In this document: piece by piece, positions 52,198 to 60,617 of the stretch
Numbering within the stretch: the stretch's first letter is position 1
Layout of the letters: the number at the start of each line of letters is the position of its first letter
Source of the DNA: Massilia eburnea
GTDB taxonomy: Bacteria; Pseudomonadota; Gammaproteobacteria; Burkholderiales; Burkholderiaceae_D
NCBI RefSeq assembly: GCF_009720745.1
Contig: NZ_WNKX01000018.1
Coordinates: 62,001 to 126,000, forward strand
Reading direction: 5' to 3'
DNA: 64,000 nucleotides
Notes under the pieces: model-generated
What the model was told of the DNA's origin: nothing
The model's input: the letters and a program-made list of their open reading frames with translations, nothing else
Databases searched by the model: none
Translations under genes and position numbers: made by a program

Positions 52198-53325
52198 CTA
52201 TTTGTTGTTGTCGATGTAGCGCACCATTTCAGCCGACGCCAGCAGGAAAGCGCCAACGCCAAAATGCGCGGTCGAATTGCGGTCCACCACCTGGCCCGGT
52301 ATGGCGCGGTCGCCAATCGGCTGCACGTAGCCGATCTTGCCGTCGGGCTGCAACGCCACGTGTACCAGGTAATCCCAGCCCTTGAGCGCCACCGGCGCGT
52401 ACTCCGCACGCTCCAGCAAGCCGTTGTTCATGCCCCACAGGTAGGCATAGGTGAAGAAGGCAGTCCCGCTGGTTTCCGGCCCCGGCGCATGCTGCGGGTC
52501 GAGCAGGCTGCGCGTCCAGTAGCCCTCCTGCTGCTGCGCTTTTTTCAGCGCCGCCGCCATGCCCTGGAACTTGCTCACGTATTCGCCGCGGTGCGGCGCA
52601 TCCTTCGGCAAATCCTGCAACACCCTGGCAAGTCCGGCGAATACCCAGCCATCGCCGCGCGCCCAGAAGTCCTTGCGTCCGTTGGCGCTCTTGTGCGCCG
52701 GGTAGACATAGCGCGCATCACGGTAATACAGCTTTTCGGCCCGGTCGTACATGATGCTGTCCGCGTACTGGAAATACTCGTGCAGCTTCTCCAGGTATTG
52801 CGGGTTGCCCGTGGCCTTGTACAACCTGGTCATCACCGGCATCACCATATACAGGCCGTCGGCCCACCACCAGTAATCGCTGCGAGCGGTCGACATCTGG
52901 TACTCCATCACCTCGCGGGCGCGGGCGATGCGTGCCGGGTCTTTGTCCAGCTGGTACAGATCGGCGTAGGTCTGGAAGCAGATCTGCCAATCGCCGAACA
53001 GTACGTGATCGTCGGTCTCGCCGTAGCTCAGCTTCCACGCGCTCTTGTCGGTCGACCGTGCGCCCTGCCATTGGTTATGCCGGGCCCAGTCCAGCGAGTA
53101 TTGCAGGTAAGCCGGGTTGCCGGTGACACGGTATGCCTCCATATTCCCGGTGTGATAGGCCGCCACGTTCCAGAACGCCCACTCCTGCGGCGGATTGTGG
53201 GCTTGCCAGTAGGTGTTGACCCGGTCGATGGTGGCGACCACTTCCTGCCGCTGCGGCGCCTGCGGCAGCGAAGTGCAGCCGCCCAGCACGGCCAGGGCCA
53301 GCAATGCGGTGTGAACTAGTTTCAT
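52198..53325 (-). CDS. GH105 unsaturated uronyl hydrolase, lipoprotein
   Basis: A 375-residue (alpha/alpha)6 enzyme with a lipoprotein signal (LAVLGGC, Cys17). GH105 enzymes remove the 4,5-unsaturated uronic acid left by polysaccharide lyases. Family landmarks are GDWQICFQTYADLYQLD (about 110-126), YWWWADGLYMVMPVM with the probable catalytic Asp (about 152), and FWARGDGWVFAGLARVL (about 225). A lyase is therefore expected nearby; the BNR_4 protein at 56297 is the only candidate. A terminator separates it from the TonB receptor gene upstream. Confidence 0.9.
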   Translation of the reverse strand: MKLVHTALLALAVLGGCTSLPQAPQRQEVVATIDRVNTYWQAHNPPQEWAFWNVAAYHTGNMEAYRVTGNPAYLQYSLDWARHNQWQGARSTDKSAWKLSYGETDDHVLFGDWQICFQTYADLYQLDKDPARIARAREVMEYQMSTARSDYWWWADGLYMVMPVMTRLYKATGNPQYLEKLHEYFQYADSIMYDRAEKLYYRDARYVYPAHKSANGRKDFWARGDGWVFAGLARVLQDLPKDAPHRGEYVSKFQGMAAALKKAQQQEGYWTRSLLDPQHAPGPETSGTAFFTYAYLWGMNNGLLERAEYAPVALKGWDYLVHVALQPDGKIGYVQPIGDRAIPGQVVDRNSTAHFGVGAFLLASAEMVRYIDNNK

Positions 53326-53345
53326 GGTTCCCCTGCCTTGATTCG

Positions 53346-53377
53346 AAAAAAGCCGAAGACACTTGCGTGCCTTCGGC
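53346..53377 (-). terminator. Rho-independent terminator after TonB receptor gene 2
   Basis: On the minus strand GCCGAAG pairs with CTTCGGC (53352-53358 with 53371-53377), extended inside by a CAC/GTG block, and is followed by U6 (A-run 53346-53351). It stands between the TonB receptor stop (53425) and the GH105 start (53325) and would separate or attenuate the two parts of the operon. Confidence 0.8.
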
Positions 53378-53424
53378 GGAAGGGACCGGGGACGGAAGAG
53401 AGAGAAAACCGCCCCGGGTACTGC

Positions 53425-56283
53425 TTACAACTTGCCGCGCAGGCCGATCTTGATGGTGCGGCCGTCGTACTTGGCGTAATCCATGCGCGTCTTCTTGCCG
53501 CTGCCGTACTGGCCGGTGGCATCCTCGAAATAGTCGTACGACAAGGTGTTCGAGAGGTTCAGCGCGTCCAGCCGCAACTCCAGGTTATCGTTGATCTTGT
53601 AGCTGATATTGCCATCCAGGTAGCCGCGCGCGGCGCGCCAGCGAATCAGGTCGTCGCCGTTGTTCTTCGGATTGTCGCTGTGCAGGCTGCGTCCCTTGTA
53701 GTTATAGGAGAAGCGCACTGCCCATGGACCGTTCTCGTAATAGGCCGTGGTGCTGTAGGCGTACTTGGGCACCGAGTTGACTTCGATCTCCTTGCCCGCA
53801 TTGGTGATCCACCTCTGGCTGTTGAATGGGTCAATGTGGGTGTAGCTGGCCAGCGCGCCAAAACCCTTGAACGGCGCCGGCAGGAAGTCGAAGTCCTGCT
53901 GGTAAGACAGCTCGTAGCCCTTCAGGACCTGGCGGCCGGCATTGCTGTAGGTACGCAGCGTCATCGGCATGTTCGGGTCCACATGGCCGTCCGGCAGGTA
54001 GAAGATGGCGCCCATCGCCGTATCCGGCAAGCCCAAAGCACCAAAGGTGGTTTGCGTCGTGCTGGACACCGTGGCATCGGTCAGCACCTTGCGGAAGTAG
54101 GCCGCTGACAGAAGGCTGCCCCTGCGGAAGTAGTATTCCAGGCTGGTGTCGAAGTTCTTCGACTGCTGCGGGCGCAGGTTGGGATTGCCGGCGGTGGCCG
54201 AGTTGTCGAACGGATTGGGCACCACGGTTTGCGCCGCGATGATCGACAGCGAAGCGCGCGAAATCGTCTTGCCGAAGGAAGCGCGCCACATCAGGTCGTC
54301 GGTCAGGTCGAGGGCGCTGCTGACGGCCGGCAGCACGTTGCTGTAGGAGCCGTGCTCCTGGTTGGGCTGATAAGTATTGCCGCTGCCTGTCTTCTTGAAG
54401 TTGTCGATATCGAGCTCGGTGCGCGAATAGCGCACGCCGGCATTCAGGCGCAGCCCGTGGCCAAGCACTTCGCCCTTGAAGTCGGACTGCACGAAGCCCG
54501 AGGTCACCTTCTCGGTGGCAGTGAAGCTTTGCGCAGGAGTGAAAGTAGCCTCGGTGTTGTAGGCCAGCGGATCGAATGTCGAGTAGGTGTAGTCGCGCGT
54601 GAAGGTGCCGAACTTGTGCGGCCAGCCCGCCCCCATGTCCAGGTTGCTGATCGGCAGGTCGAACACCATGCCCTGGCGCATGCCCGCATTGCCAAGGGAA
54701 TTCAGCTTGGTGGTCATGTCGGAGGTAGCGTTGCGCTTGTTCACGCCCTTCTCCGTATCCACATACACCAGGCCAGTCCTCAGGTGCCCGGTCCAGTCGC
54801 CCCAAAGGTTGTAATCCAGGTCGGCGACCAGGCGGCCCTGGCGTCCACGGTCGGTTTCACGCGTCAAACCGGTGCCGATCCCGAAGCCGGCGTAGTTGGC
54901 CGGGTTCAGGTAATCGCTGGTCGAGGACAGCGACGGGTACACATGGTCGCTGCCGTAATCGATGGTCGAAGTGATGCCGAAGATCTGGCCGGACAAGGTG
55001 TCCTGATAGCTTTGCGCCTTGCTGCTGTTGGCACTCACCTGAGCCGTCAGCGCCAGCTTGTCGGTGGCTTTCCAGTTGCCGTTCAGGGAGACGTAGCCGA
55101 ACCTGGTCTCGTCCTCGCTATAGGTGACGCCGCTGCTGTAGGACGTATTGCCAAAGGTGCCGGTCAGCAGGTTGGAGCCCGGATCGATGTGCACGTCGAT
55201 CGGCACCAGGCCATTGTGCCCGGCGGTCCCTGGGGCCGCGGCGGGGTTGGTGGTTTTGCTGTTGCGGATCAGGATGCCGTAATACAGCTCATCGCGCGAG
55301 TTCTTCAACCTGGAGTACATGGTATCCAGGCTGACGTTCAAGGTGCCGTCCTTGTACTGCAGCGAAGACACCAGCCCATCGCGCGTGCGGTCATTGGACG
55401 AACCGTAGAAGCGGTAGATGCGCGGCAGCAGCGCATTGTCCACCTGGTCCCTGGTGTAGCCGGACAGGTTGGCGCGCGGATCGTCGTAATCGAGCTGCAT
55501 GGCGAAATTGCCCAGCGGAGGATTCTTGCTGCCGCGCGCCGAGCTGTTATAGCCGCCGGTGGCCTCGAAGCCGGAGCGGTTGTTCACCGCCTTCGAATGG
55601 GCACCGCCGATCAGGAAGCCCCAGTTGCCCCAGGTGTTCGAATACAGCGCGAAACCGGCAGGATCGGTCTTTTTCGACATCGTGTTGTACGCCGCCGTCA
55701 CCGAATAGCGCACCGCGCCTTTCGGATTGTCGAATGGGCGCGGCGATTGCAGGTCCACCACGCCGCCCATGCCGCCCTCGGGCAGTTCGGCCAGCGGCGA
55801 CTTGTAGAAGTCCACGCGGCCAAACAGTTCCGAAGCAAACACGTCGTAGTTGAAGCCGCGCGCCGCACTGCCGATGGAGCCGGTGCTGGTGGTATTTACC
55901 GGCGCCCCGTTCAGCGTGGTCACGGAATACTCGGTCGGCAGGCCGCGGATCGAGATGCGCTGGCCCTCAGCCGAGCTTTCATCCCGGTTCAGGATGATGC
56001 CGGGCACGCGCTGCAGCGATTCCGCCACGTTCGATTCCGGGAACTTGCCAATGTCCTCCGCCACGATGGAATCGCGCACGCCGATGGCCTGCGCTTTCAG
56101 GTTCAACGCTTTCTGCAGGCTGGAACGGAAGCCCGTCACCACCACCGTGTTTGCCGCGTCGACGTTGGCGGGAACGTCCCCGTTGCCTGCCGCCGCTGCT
56201 GCGGCCTCCTGCGCCATGGCCCCATTGCCAAAAGCGGATGCCAACGCCACTGGAAGCAGCGTCGCCAGTACTTTCTTTTTCAT
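53425..56283 (-). CDS. TonB-dependent receptor (carbohydrate type, copy 2)
   Basis: A 952-residue outer-membrane receptor starting at ATG 56283 behind GGGGAGA. The signal peptide ends near AMA/QEA (about 25). The TonB-box-like NTVVVTGFR is near 46, and the plug has GVRDSIVAEDIGKFPESNVAESLQ and ISIRGLP. The barrel fills the rest, and the last residues are KIGLRGKL. It is of the same TIGR01782-like class as the receptor at 35664 but differs clearly in sequence, so it probably takes another oligosaccharide. It is cotranscribed after the BNR_4 gene. Confidence 0.93.
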   Translation of the reverse strand: MKKKVLATLLPVALASAFGNGAMAQEAAAAAAGNGDVPANVDAANTVVVTGFRSSLQKALNLKAQAIGVRDSIVAEDIGKFPESNVAESLQRVPGIILNRDESSAEGQRISIRGLPTEYSVTTLNGAPVNTTSTGSIGSAARGFNYDVFASELFGRVDFYKSPLAELPEGGMGGVVDLQSPRPFDNPKGAVRYSVTAAYNTMSKKTDPAGFALYSNTWGNWGFLIGGAHSKAVNNRSGFEATGGYNSSARGSKNPPLGNFAMQLDYDDPRANLSGYTRDQVDNALLPRIYRFYGSSNDRTRDGLVSSLQYKDGTLNVSLDTMYSRLKNSRDELYYGILIRNSKTTNPAAAPGTAGHNGLVPIDVHIDPGSNLLTGTFGNTSYSSGVTYSEDETRFGYVSLNGNWKATDKLALTAQVSANSSKAQSYQDTLSGQIFGITSTIDYGSDHVYPSLSSTSDYLNPANYAGFGIGTGLTRETDRGRQGRLVADLDYNLWGDWTGHLRTGLVYVDTEKGVNKRNATSDMTTKLNSLGNAGMRQGMVFDLPISNLDMGAGWPHKFGTFTRDYTYSTFDPLAYNTEATFTPAQSFTATEKVTSGFVQSDFKGEVLGHGLRLNAGVRYSRTELDIDNFKKTGSGNTYQPNQEHGSYSNVLPAVSSALDLTDDLMWRASFGKTISRASLSIIAAQTVVPNPFDNSATAGNPNLRPQQSKNFDTSLEYYFRRGSLLSAAYFRKVLTDATVSSTTQTTFGALGLPDTAMGAIFYLPDGHVDPNMPMTLRTYSNAGRQVLKGYELSYQQDFDFLPAPFKGFGALASYTHIDPFNSQRWITNAGKEIEVNSVPKYAYSTTAYYENGPWAVRFSYNYKGRSLHSDNPKNNGDDLIRWRAARGYLDGNISYKINDNLELRLDALNLSNTLSYDYFEDATGQYGSGKKTRMDYAKYDGRTIKIGLRGKL

Positions 56284-56296
56284 TGTTGTCTCCCCT

Positions 56297-57607
56297 TTAA
56301 AACCCGCTCCAGTCCAGCACCTGCACCGGCTCTGCTGGCCGCTGTGCAATGCCTTCCCCATCCACCTGCGCCACGTTCTGCACGAACAGGCTCAGGATGC
56401 CGCGCGACTTCCACAACTCGCTGTCGAAGGTCGGCTCCCAGGCGCCGGCCGGCAAATTGTTCAAGTCGTGCACGGACCATTGGAAGGGCTGGAAATCCTT
56501 GATGACGGCGACCGATACCTTGCTGCCGCGCTCTTCGTCGCGGAATACCAGCAGGCCGCCCTGGCCGGACAGCAGTAACTGTGGCCGCGCCATCGGAATA
56601 TGTTTGGTGCCGCCGCCGGACAGGCTGAACGCTGTCTTGTGCAGCGGCAGGGTGAGCACGCGCCAGCCCTGTTCCGCGTAATGCACCACGCGATACTGGG
56701 GGATAGCGCTATCTTCATCACGCCAGTAAGTGGCGATATAGGGATGGCCTGCATCGTCGGCAGCCATCGAAGTCTGGTTGATCAATTCCCTGTGCTGCGG
56801 GATGTGCAGCGCATACTCCGCGCTGGCCGCGGTGATCGGCAGCCGGTATGGCGTTCCATCCGCATGCTCCCAGCTTTTGCCGCCGTCGCGCGAACGCGCA
56901 TAAGCCAGGTCATGGTTGCTCGCCACGTCCGGCGACTCGCGCCATACCCAGGACAGGTGCAGTGTTCCCTGGCGGTCCACGGTCGCCTGCCAATAGGCAT
57001 TGCGCTGTCCCTCGCCATCGATCAGCTTGTCCTGCAAGCGCTCCCATTTGCCGCTGGACCGGCGGTAGCGGTTCATTACCAGGTTGCCGCGTCCCGATGC
57101 GCCATCGCGATACAGGAACAGCAGGTCGCCGTCCGACAAGCGATAGAACTCGGGATAGCTCACCGCTTGTTCGTCGCGCCCCACCATGGCCTGCCGCACG
57201 CCAAGCGTCAGTGCACCCGGCGCCGTGCCGCGGGTGTAGCGCAGAGGATTGTCGTGATGGTCCCACGCCACGTGCAGGTAACCTGCGCCGTCAACCATGA
57301 TGCTGATGCCGTTATGTGCGTCATCGGCCCTGCCCTGGTACTGGCTGCGCTGCACGGTCCAATTGCTTTCGCCCACGCGGCGCCTGGCCAGCACGACATA
57401 GCGCTCGGCGTCATAAAAGGCGGCGAACTGCACGTCATTGTGGGTAACGAGGGAATTCTTGCGGAACACGGTCACGTTGACCGAATTATTGGCCCAGCCG
57501 GGGCCGATAGTCGATTGCTTAACCCCGTTTGCCTGCACCGCCGCAATGCAGAGTACGACCAGCATTGCAGTTGACAGCACTCTCCATTTCGTCGCAGTTG
57601 ATTTCAT
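56297..57607 (-). CDS. BNR_4-type seven-bladed propeller, possible polysaccharide lyase
   Basis: A 436-residue exported protein with a signal peptide cleaved near VQA/NG (about 26). Conserved-looking motifs are THNDVQFAAFYD (about 55-66), HVAWDHHDNPLRYTRG (about 112-127) and SYPEFYRLSDGDLLFLYRDG (about 150-169), the pattern of PF15892 propellers. Several lyase families (ulvan PL24/PL25 and rhamnose-glucuronate PL42) use such propellers, so this may be the lyase whose product the nearby GH105 clips. Activity cannot be proven here. It heads the minus-strand unit TonB receptor-GH105-DUF2264. Confidence 0.75.
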   Translation of the reverse strand: MKSTATKWRVLSTAMLVVLCIAAVQANGVKQSTIGPGWANNSVNVTVFRKNSLVTHNDVQFAAFYDAERYVVLARRRVGESNWTVQRSQYQGRADDAHNGISIMVDGAGYLHVAWDHHDNPLRYTRGTAPGALTLGVRQAMVGRDEQAVSYPEFYRLSDGDLLFLYRDGASGRGNLVMNRYRRSSGKWERLQDKLIDGEGQRNAYWQATVDRQGTLHLSWVWRESPDVASNHDLAYARSRDGGKSWEHADGTPYRLPITAASAEYALHIPQHRELINQTSMAADDAGHPYIATYWRDEDSAIPQYRVVHYAEQGWRVLTLPLHKTAFSLSGGGTKHIPMARPQLLLSGQGGLLVFRDEERGSKVSVAVIKDFQPFQWSVHDLNNLPAGAWEPTFDSELWKSRGILSLFVQNVAQVDGEGIAQRPAEPVQVLDWSGF

Positions 57608-57646
57608 GGTCGGGTAGCAATTATTAACTAATTCGAAATCATTCTA

Positions 57647-57682
57647 CGAAAGATCGAAATATGCGATGTATATGTTCTTTCG
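57647..57682. promoter_or_regulatory. Inverted repeat in the BNR_4/5'-nucleotidase gap
   Basis: CGAAAGA (57647-57653) and TCTTTCG (57676-57682) are perfect inverted arms 22 bases apart in an AT-rich region 40-75 bases before the BNR_4 start. It is a possible operator for the polysaccharide operon. Confidence 0.3.
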
Positions 57683-57721
57683 AATCTCCTAGATCAAAAC
57701 GATATAGCCGTGCCGGTGATA

Positions 57722-57741
57722 TACTGTACCCATACACAGTA
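57722..57741 (+). promoter_or_regulatory. Perfect LexA (SOS) box
   Basis: The sequence reads TACTGT-N8-ACAGTA, the full LexA operator form with CTGT-N8-ACAG at its core. It overlaps a TATACT -10-like hexamer (57720-57725) and lies 16 bases before the 5'-nucleotidase ATG, so bound LexA should block that promoter. Betaproteobacterial LexA is known to use the E. coli-type box. Confidence 0.8.
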
Positions 57742-57757
57742 TCCTGCGAGCTGCCAA

Positions 57758-58657
57758 ATGAACAAACTTGTCGTTGCCATCTCTTCGCGCGCCCTGTTCC
57801 AGCTGGACGAAAGCCATGCGGTCTACGAGTCCCAGGGAGTCGCTGCTTACTGCGCCCACCAGCGCGAAAATGAACATGTGGTGCTGGAGCCGGGACCGGC
57901 ATTCAACCTGGTGCGCAAGCTGCTGGCCTTGAACAAGGGCGAACCCGACGTCCCGCTGGTGGAAGTGGTGCTCCTGTCGCGCAATAGCGCCGACACCGGC
58001 CTGCGCATCTTCAACTCCATCGAGCACTACCAGCTGGACATCAAGCGCGCCGCCTTCTGCTCCGGCGCCAGCACGCATCGCTATGTGGAAGCTTTCGGCG
58101 CGCAGCTATTCCTCTCCACCAACCAGGACGACGTGCGCGAATCGCTGGCCCAGGGCCACGCAGCGGCGACCATCCTGCCGTCGCACCGCGAAGACGGCAT
58201 CGGCCAGCTGCGCATTGCCTTCGATGGCGACGCGGTGCTGTTCTCCGACGATTCCGAGCGCATCTACAAGCAGCTCGGCCTCGACGCCTTCGCCCGCAAC
58301 GAGCGCGAAGCGGCGCGCGATCCGATGCCCGGCGGCCCGTTCAAGAACTTCCTCGCGGCCCTGCACGCGATCCAGGCGGCGCACGGCGCGGAAGATGCGC
58401 CGATCCGCACCGCGCTGGTCACCGCCCGCTCCGCGCCCGCCCACGAGCGCGTGATCCGCACCCTGCGCGCCTGGAACATCCGCATCGACGAAGCGCTGTT
58501 CCTCGGCGGCATGCCGAAAGGAGCCTTCCTCAAGGCTTTTGGCGCCGACATCTTCTTCGACGACCAGCCGGTACACTGCGATTCAGCGCGCGAGTTCGTC
58601 CCAACCGGACATGTCCCCTACGGCATCGCGAATGCCGCTATCGGCGGGGAAAATTGA
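57758..58657 (+). CDS. Cytosolic 5'-nucleotidase (PF06189 type)
   Basis: A 299-residue soluble protein of the group related to animal cytosolic 5'-nucleotidase I. The N-terminal region (VVAISSRALFQLDES, then VYESQGVAAYCAHQ) and the C-terminal FFDDQPVHCDSA are typical, the latter being an HAD-like acidic end. It should hydrolyse nucleoside monophosphates. A LexA box directly upstream predicts induction by DNA damage, which suggests a role in dNMP or damaged-nucleotide turnover (inference). Its last 75 bases overlap the convergent truC gene. Confidence 0.88.
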   Translation: MNKLVVAISSRALFQLDESHAVYESQGVAAYCAHQRENEHVVLEPGPAFNLVRKLLALNKGEPDVPLVEVVLLSRNSADTGLRIFNSIEHYQLDIKRAAFCSGASTHRYVEAFGAQLFLSTNQDDVRESLAQGHAAATILPSHREDGIGQLRIAFDGDAVLFSDDSERIYKQLGLDAFARNEREAARDPMPGGPFKNFLAALHAIQAAHGAEDAPIRTALVTARSAPAHERVIRTLRAWNIRIDEALFLGGMPKGAFLKAFGADIFFDDQPVHCDSAREFVPTGHVPYGIANAAIGGEN

Positions 58658-59371
58658 CAGCACCTGCAGGAAGCTGGCTTCCGGCGCGGCACTGAGTTCG
58701 AGCAGTTCGCCTGATACAGGGTGCTTGAACGACATGCCGACTGCCGCCAGCATCAGCCGCCCAAAGCCGAAACGCTCGGCGAAGTAGCGGTTATGGCGCC
58801 CGCGCCCGTGGTTTGCATCGCCGATGATGGGATGGCTGATGTGCTTCATGTGGCGCCGCAGCTGGTGGCGGCGCCCAGTTTCCGGAAAGAGTTCAACCAG
58901 GCTGTAACGGCTGCGGTCATAACCTTCGATGGCTACCGGGATCTCCGTGGCCGCCAGCCGGCGAAAGCGCGTCAGCGCCTCACGTACCGGCGCCTCCTCC
59001 TCCTTGCAGCGCCGATCCTCCGGCTCTTCCCGCAACGGATGGTCAATCACTCCTTCCAACGGCGCCCAGCCGCGCACCATGGCCAGGTAGCGCTTGTGCA
59101 CCTCGCCCGCCATGAAGGCCTTGCCCAGCAGGCTGGCGGCCTGCTGGTCGCGTGCGAATACCAGCAAACCGGAGGTGGGCCGGTCCAGCCTGTGCACGGC
59201 GTAGACATATTCGCCGCCATTCATCTCGCGCGCATACTGCAAGGCGAATTCGGTTTCGTGCGGATCGATCGGGCTGCGATGCACCAGCAGGCCGGCAGGC
59301 TTGTGCACCACGAGCAGCGATGCATCGCGATAGATTTCGGTAAGAGGATTGTTCTTCATTGCGGGCGACAT
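58583..59371 (-). CDS. truC: tRNA pseudouridine(65) synthase
   Basis: A 262-residue RluA-family synthase. It matches E. coli TruC in VHRSPIDPHE, AVHRLDRPTSGLLVFA (catalytic Asp in HRLDRPTSG), KRYLAMVRGW, ELFPETGRRHQLRRHMKHISHPIIGD and RYFAERFGFGRLMLAA. There is no S4 domain, as in TruC. I start it at ATG 59371 (GGGA upstream); ATG 59359 is also possible. The overlap of 75 bases with the nucleotidase gene is large for convergent genes. Confidence 0.92.
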   Translation of the reverse strand: MSPAMKNNPLTEIYRDASLLVVHKPAGLLVHRSPIDPHETEFALQYAREMNGGEYVYAVHRLDRPTSGLLVFARDQQAASLLGKAFMAGEVHKRYLAMVRGWAPLEGVIDHPLREEPEDRRCKEEEAPVREALTRFRRLAATEIPVAIEGYDRSRYSLVELFPETGRRHQLRRHMKHISHPIIGDANHGRGRHNRYFAERFGFGRLMLAAVGMSFKHPVSGELLELSAAPEASFLQVLSIFPADSGIRDAVGDMSGWDELAR

Positions 59372-59446
59372 TGTCCCATACATGAGGTATTGCAATTTAT
59401 GTAATAGGCAATCACAATGCCTCAGGCCTATTCTTGAGGAAGCCAA

Positions 59447-59734
59447 TTGAAGAAATTGTTCGCCTGGTTCAAACGCCGCTCACTGCAGCAAAAGTCGCCG
59501 GTCCGCAAGCCGGCGCCACATTGGGACCAATCGGCAGCCATGCCGGAATTCATGGCGCCCGAGGTCCCCGACTACACTTCGCGGCAGGAAGCCGACTCCT
59601 TCCAGTCCTTTCCCCAGGATAGCGGCTGGCAGCCGCCAAGTTGTGATGCGCCGAGCTTTGACAGCAGCGCCAGCTTTTCCTCCCCGAGCAGCTGCGACAC
59701 TTCCAGCTCCAGCTTCAGCTCCAGCGATCCCTGA
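59447..59734 (+). CDS. Small Ser-rich hypothetical protein (TTG start)
   Basis: A 95-residue protein starting with TTG, with GAGGAAG six bases before it. The N-terminus is basic and amphipathic (KKLFAWFKRRS), the middle is Pro-rich, and the last 40 residues are dominated by Ser with Asp, Phe and Cys (SSSSFSSSDP end). Low-complexity tails of this kind occur in many small uncharacterised proteins. Codon use resembles the neighbours. No function is assigned. Confidence 0.55.
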   Translation: MKKLFAWFKRRSLQQKSPVRKPAPHWDQSAAMPEFMAPEVPDYTSRQEADSFQSFPQDSGWQPPSCDAPSFDSSASFSSPSSCDTSSSSFSSSDP

Positions 59735-59834
59735 GCGTCCTGCAAATTGTGCAGTTGGATATGCCGAAAGCTTCGTTCACATGTGCGAAGGACGCGGCGT
59801 AGACTGGGCTCCCAATGTTTCAGAGGAGCCCAAA

Positions 59835-60617
59835 ATGCGCTACCCAGCCTTGAACGCCTACCTGGAGCGCCTGGCGGTTGGCGAAGCCTCCACCGGCAAC
59901 TTGCGCCAAGGCGCCGACGGCGAAGTCCAGGGCCATATTTTCAACTGCTGGCTGGGCAGCGCCTTCCATCCGATCCGCGAACTTGGCAGCGGCGCGATAA
60001 GCGGATTCGCCGGCCGCGTGCGCGGTGTCGCCGAAGAGGACCGGGCCCTTCCCGTCTGGACGTACCTCGATGGCGCAGCCAGCGATGATGAATCCGTCGC
60101 GCTGGACCGCCTATGCCGCACACTCCATGCGATCAATTTCTTCCGTAACGAAGCACTGGCCGCGAACACATTGCACCTGAACGTGCACAACCGCCTGCTC
60201 AGCGCCGTGAGCAGCAACCACGGCATGGCATTCCGCCGCATTCTCGACACGCTCGGGCTGCCGCAGGGGCAAATCGTGCTGCAACTGCCCGCCGTGAACG
60301 CGCGCCAGAACTGGATGCTGAATTACGTCGCCGACAACTACCGCCGTAACGGCTTCCGCATTTCGGTGAAAGTGGCCAATGCGCTTCAGCTACCGTCCGT
60401 ACTGGGCCATGCCCGGGTGGATGCAGTGCGTATCGGCAGCCTGCTCGGCGCCGGAACGGCCGAACTGACCCAGGTGCTGGCGCAGGCCGCAGCGCTGGAG
60501 GTGCAAGTCCTGGTCAAAGGCGACTCCCCTGCCCTGCGCGAAGCTGCGGCGCGTACCGGCGCCCTGGTCCTGGTACAGGATAACGCACGAAAGGATAACG
60601 AGCGACTGGTGGCTTAA
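59835..60617 (+). CDS. Degenerate EAL-domain protein
   Basis: A 260-residue soluble protein starting at 59835 behind GAGGAG. Its pattern follows the EAL phosphodiesterase fold: FHPIRELGSGAISGFAGRVRG where active enzymes have the Q-P-I...G-x-E-A-L block, LHLNVHNRLL for the N-V strand, and ISVKVANALQLPSV...DAVRIGSLL for the DDFGTG...K-x-D region. The EAL glutamate, the DDF acids and the catalytic Lys all appear lost, so it should not hydrolyse cyclic-di-GMP and more likely acts as a binding protein. It converges with the hybrid kinase gene, overlapping by 4 bases. Confidence 0.72.
   Translation: MRYPALNAYLERLAVGEASTGNLRQGADGEVQGHIFNCWLGSAFHPIRELGSGAISGFAGRVRGVAEEDRALPVWTYLDGAASDDESVALDRLCRTLHAINFFRNEALAANTLHLNVHNRLLSAVSSNHGMAFRRILDTLGLPQGQIVLQLPAVNARQNWMLNYVADNYRRNGFRISVKVANALQLPSVLGHARVDAVRIGSLLGAGTAELTQVLAQAAALEVQVLVKGDSPALREAAARTGALVLVQDNARKDNERLVA

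Noticed and set aside
54229..56502. A 757-codon plus-strand open frame
   Set aside because: It is antisense to the TonB receptor and has no recognisable motif; codon bias follows the minus-strand gene.
13228..57607. Recent horizontally acquired island or mobile element
   Set aside because: No integrase, transposase, tRNA or flanking direct repeat is seen, and base and codon use look the same as in the flanks.
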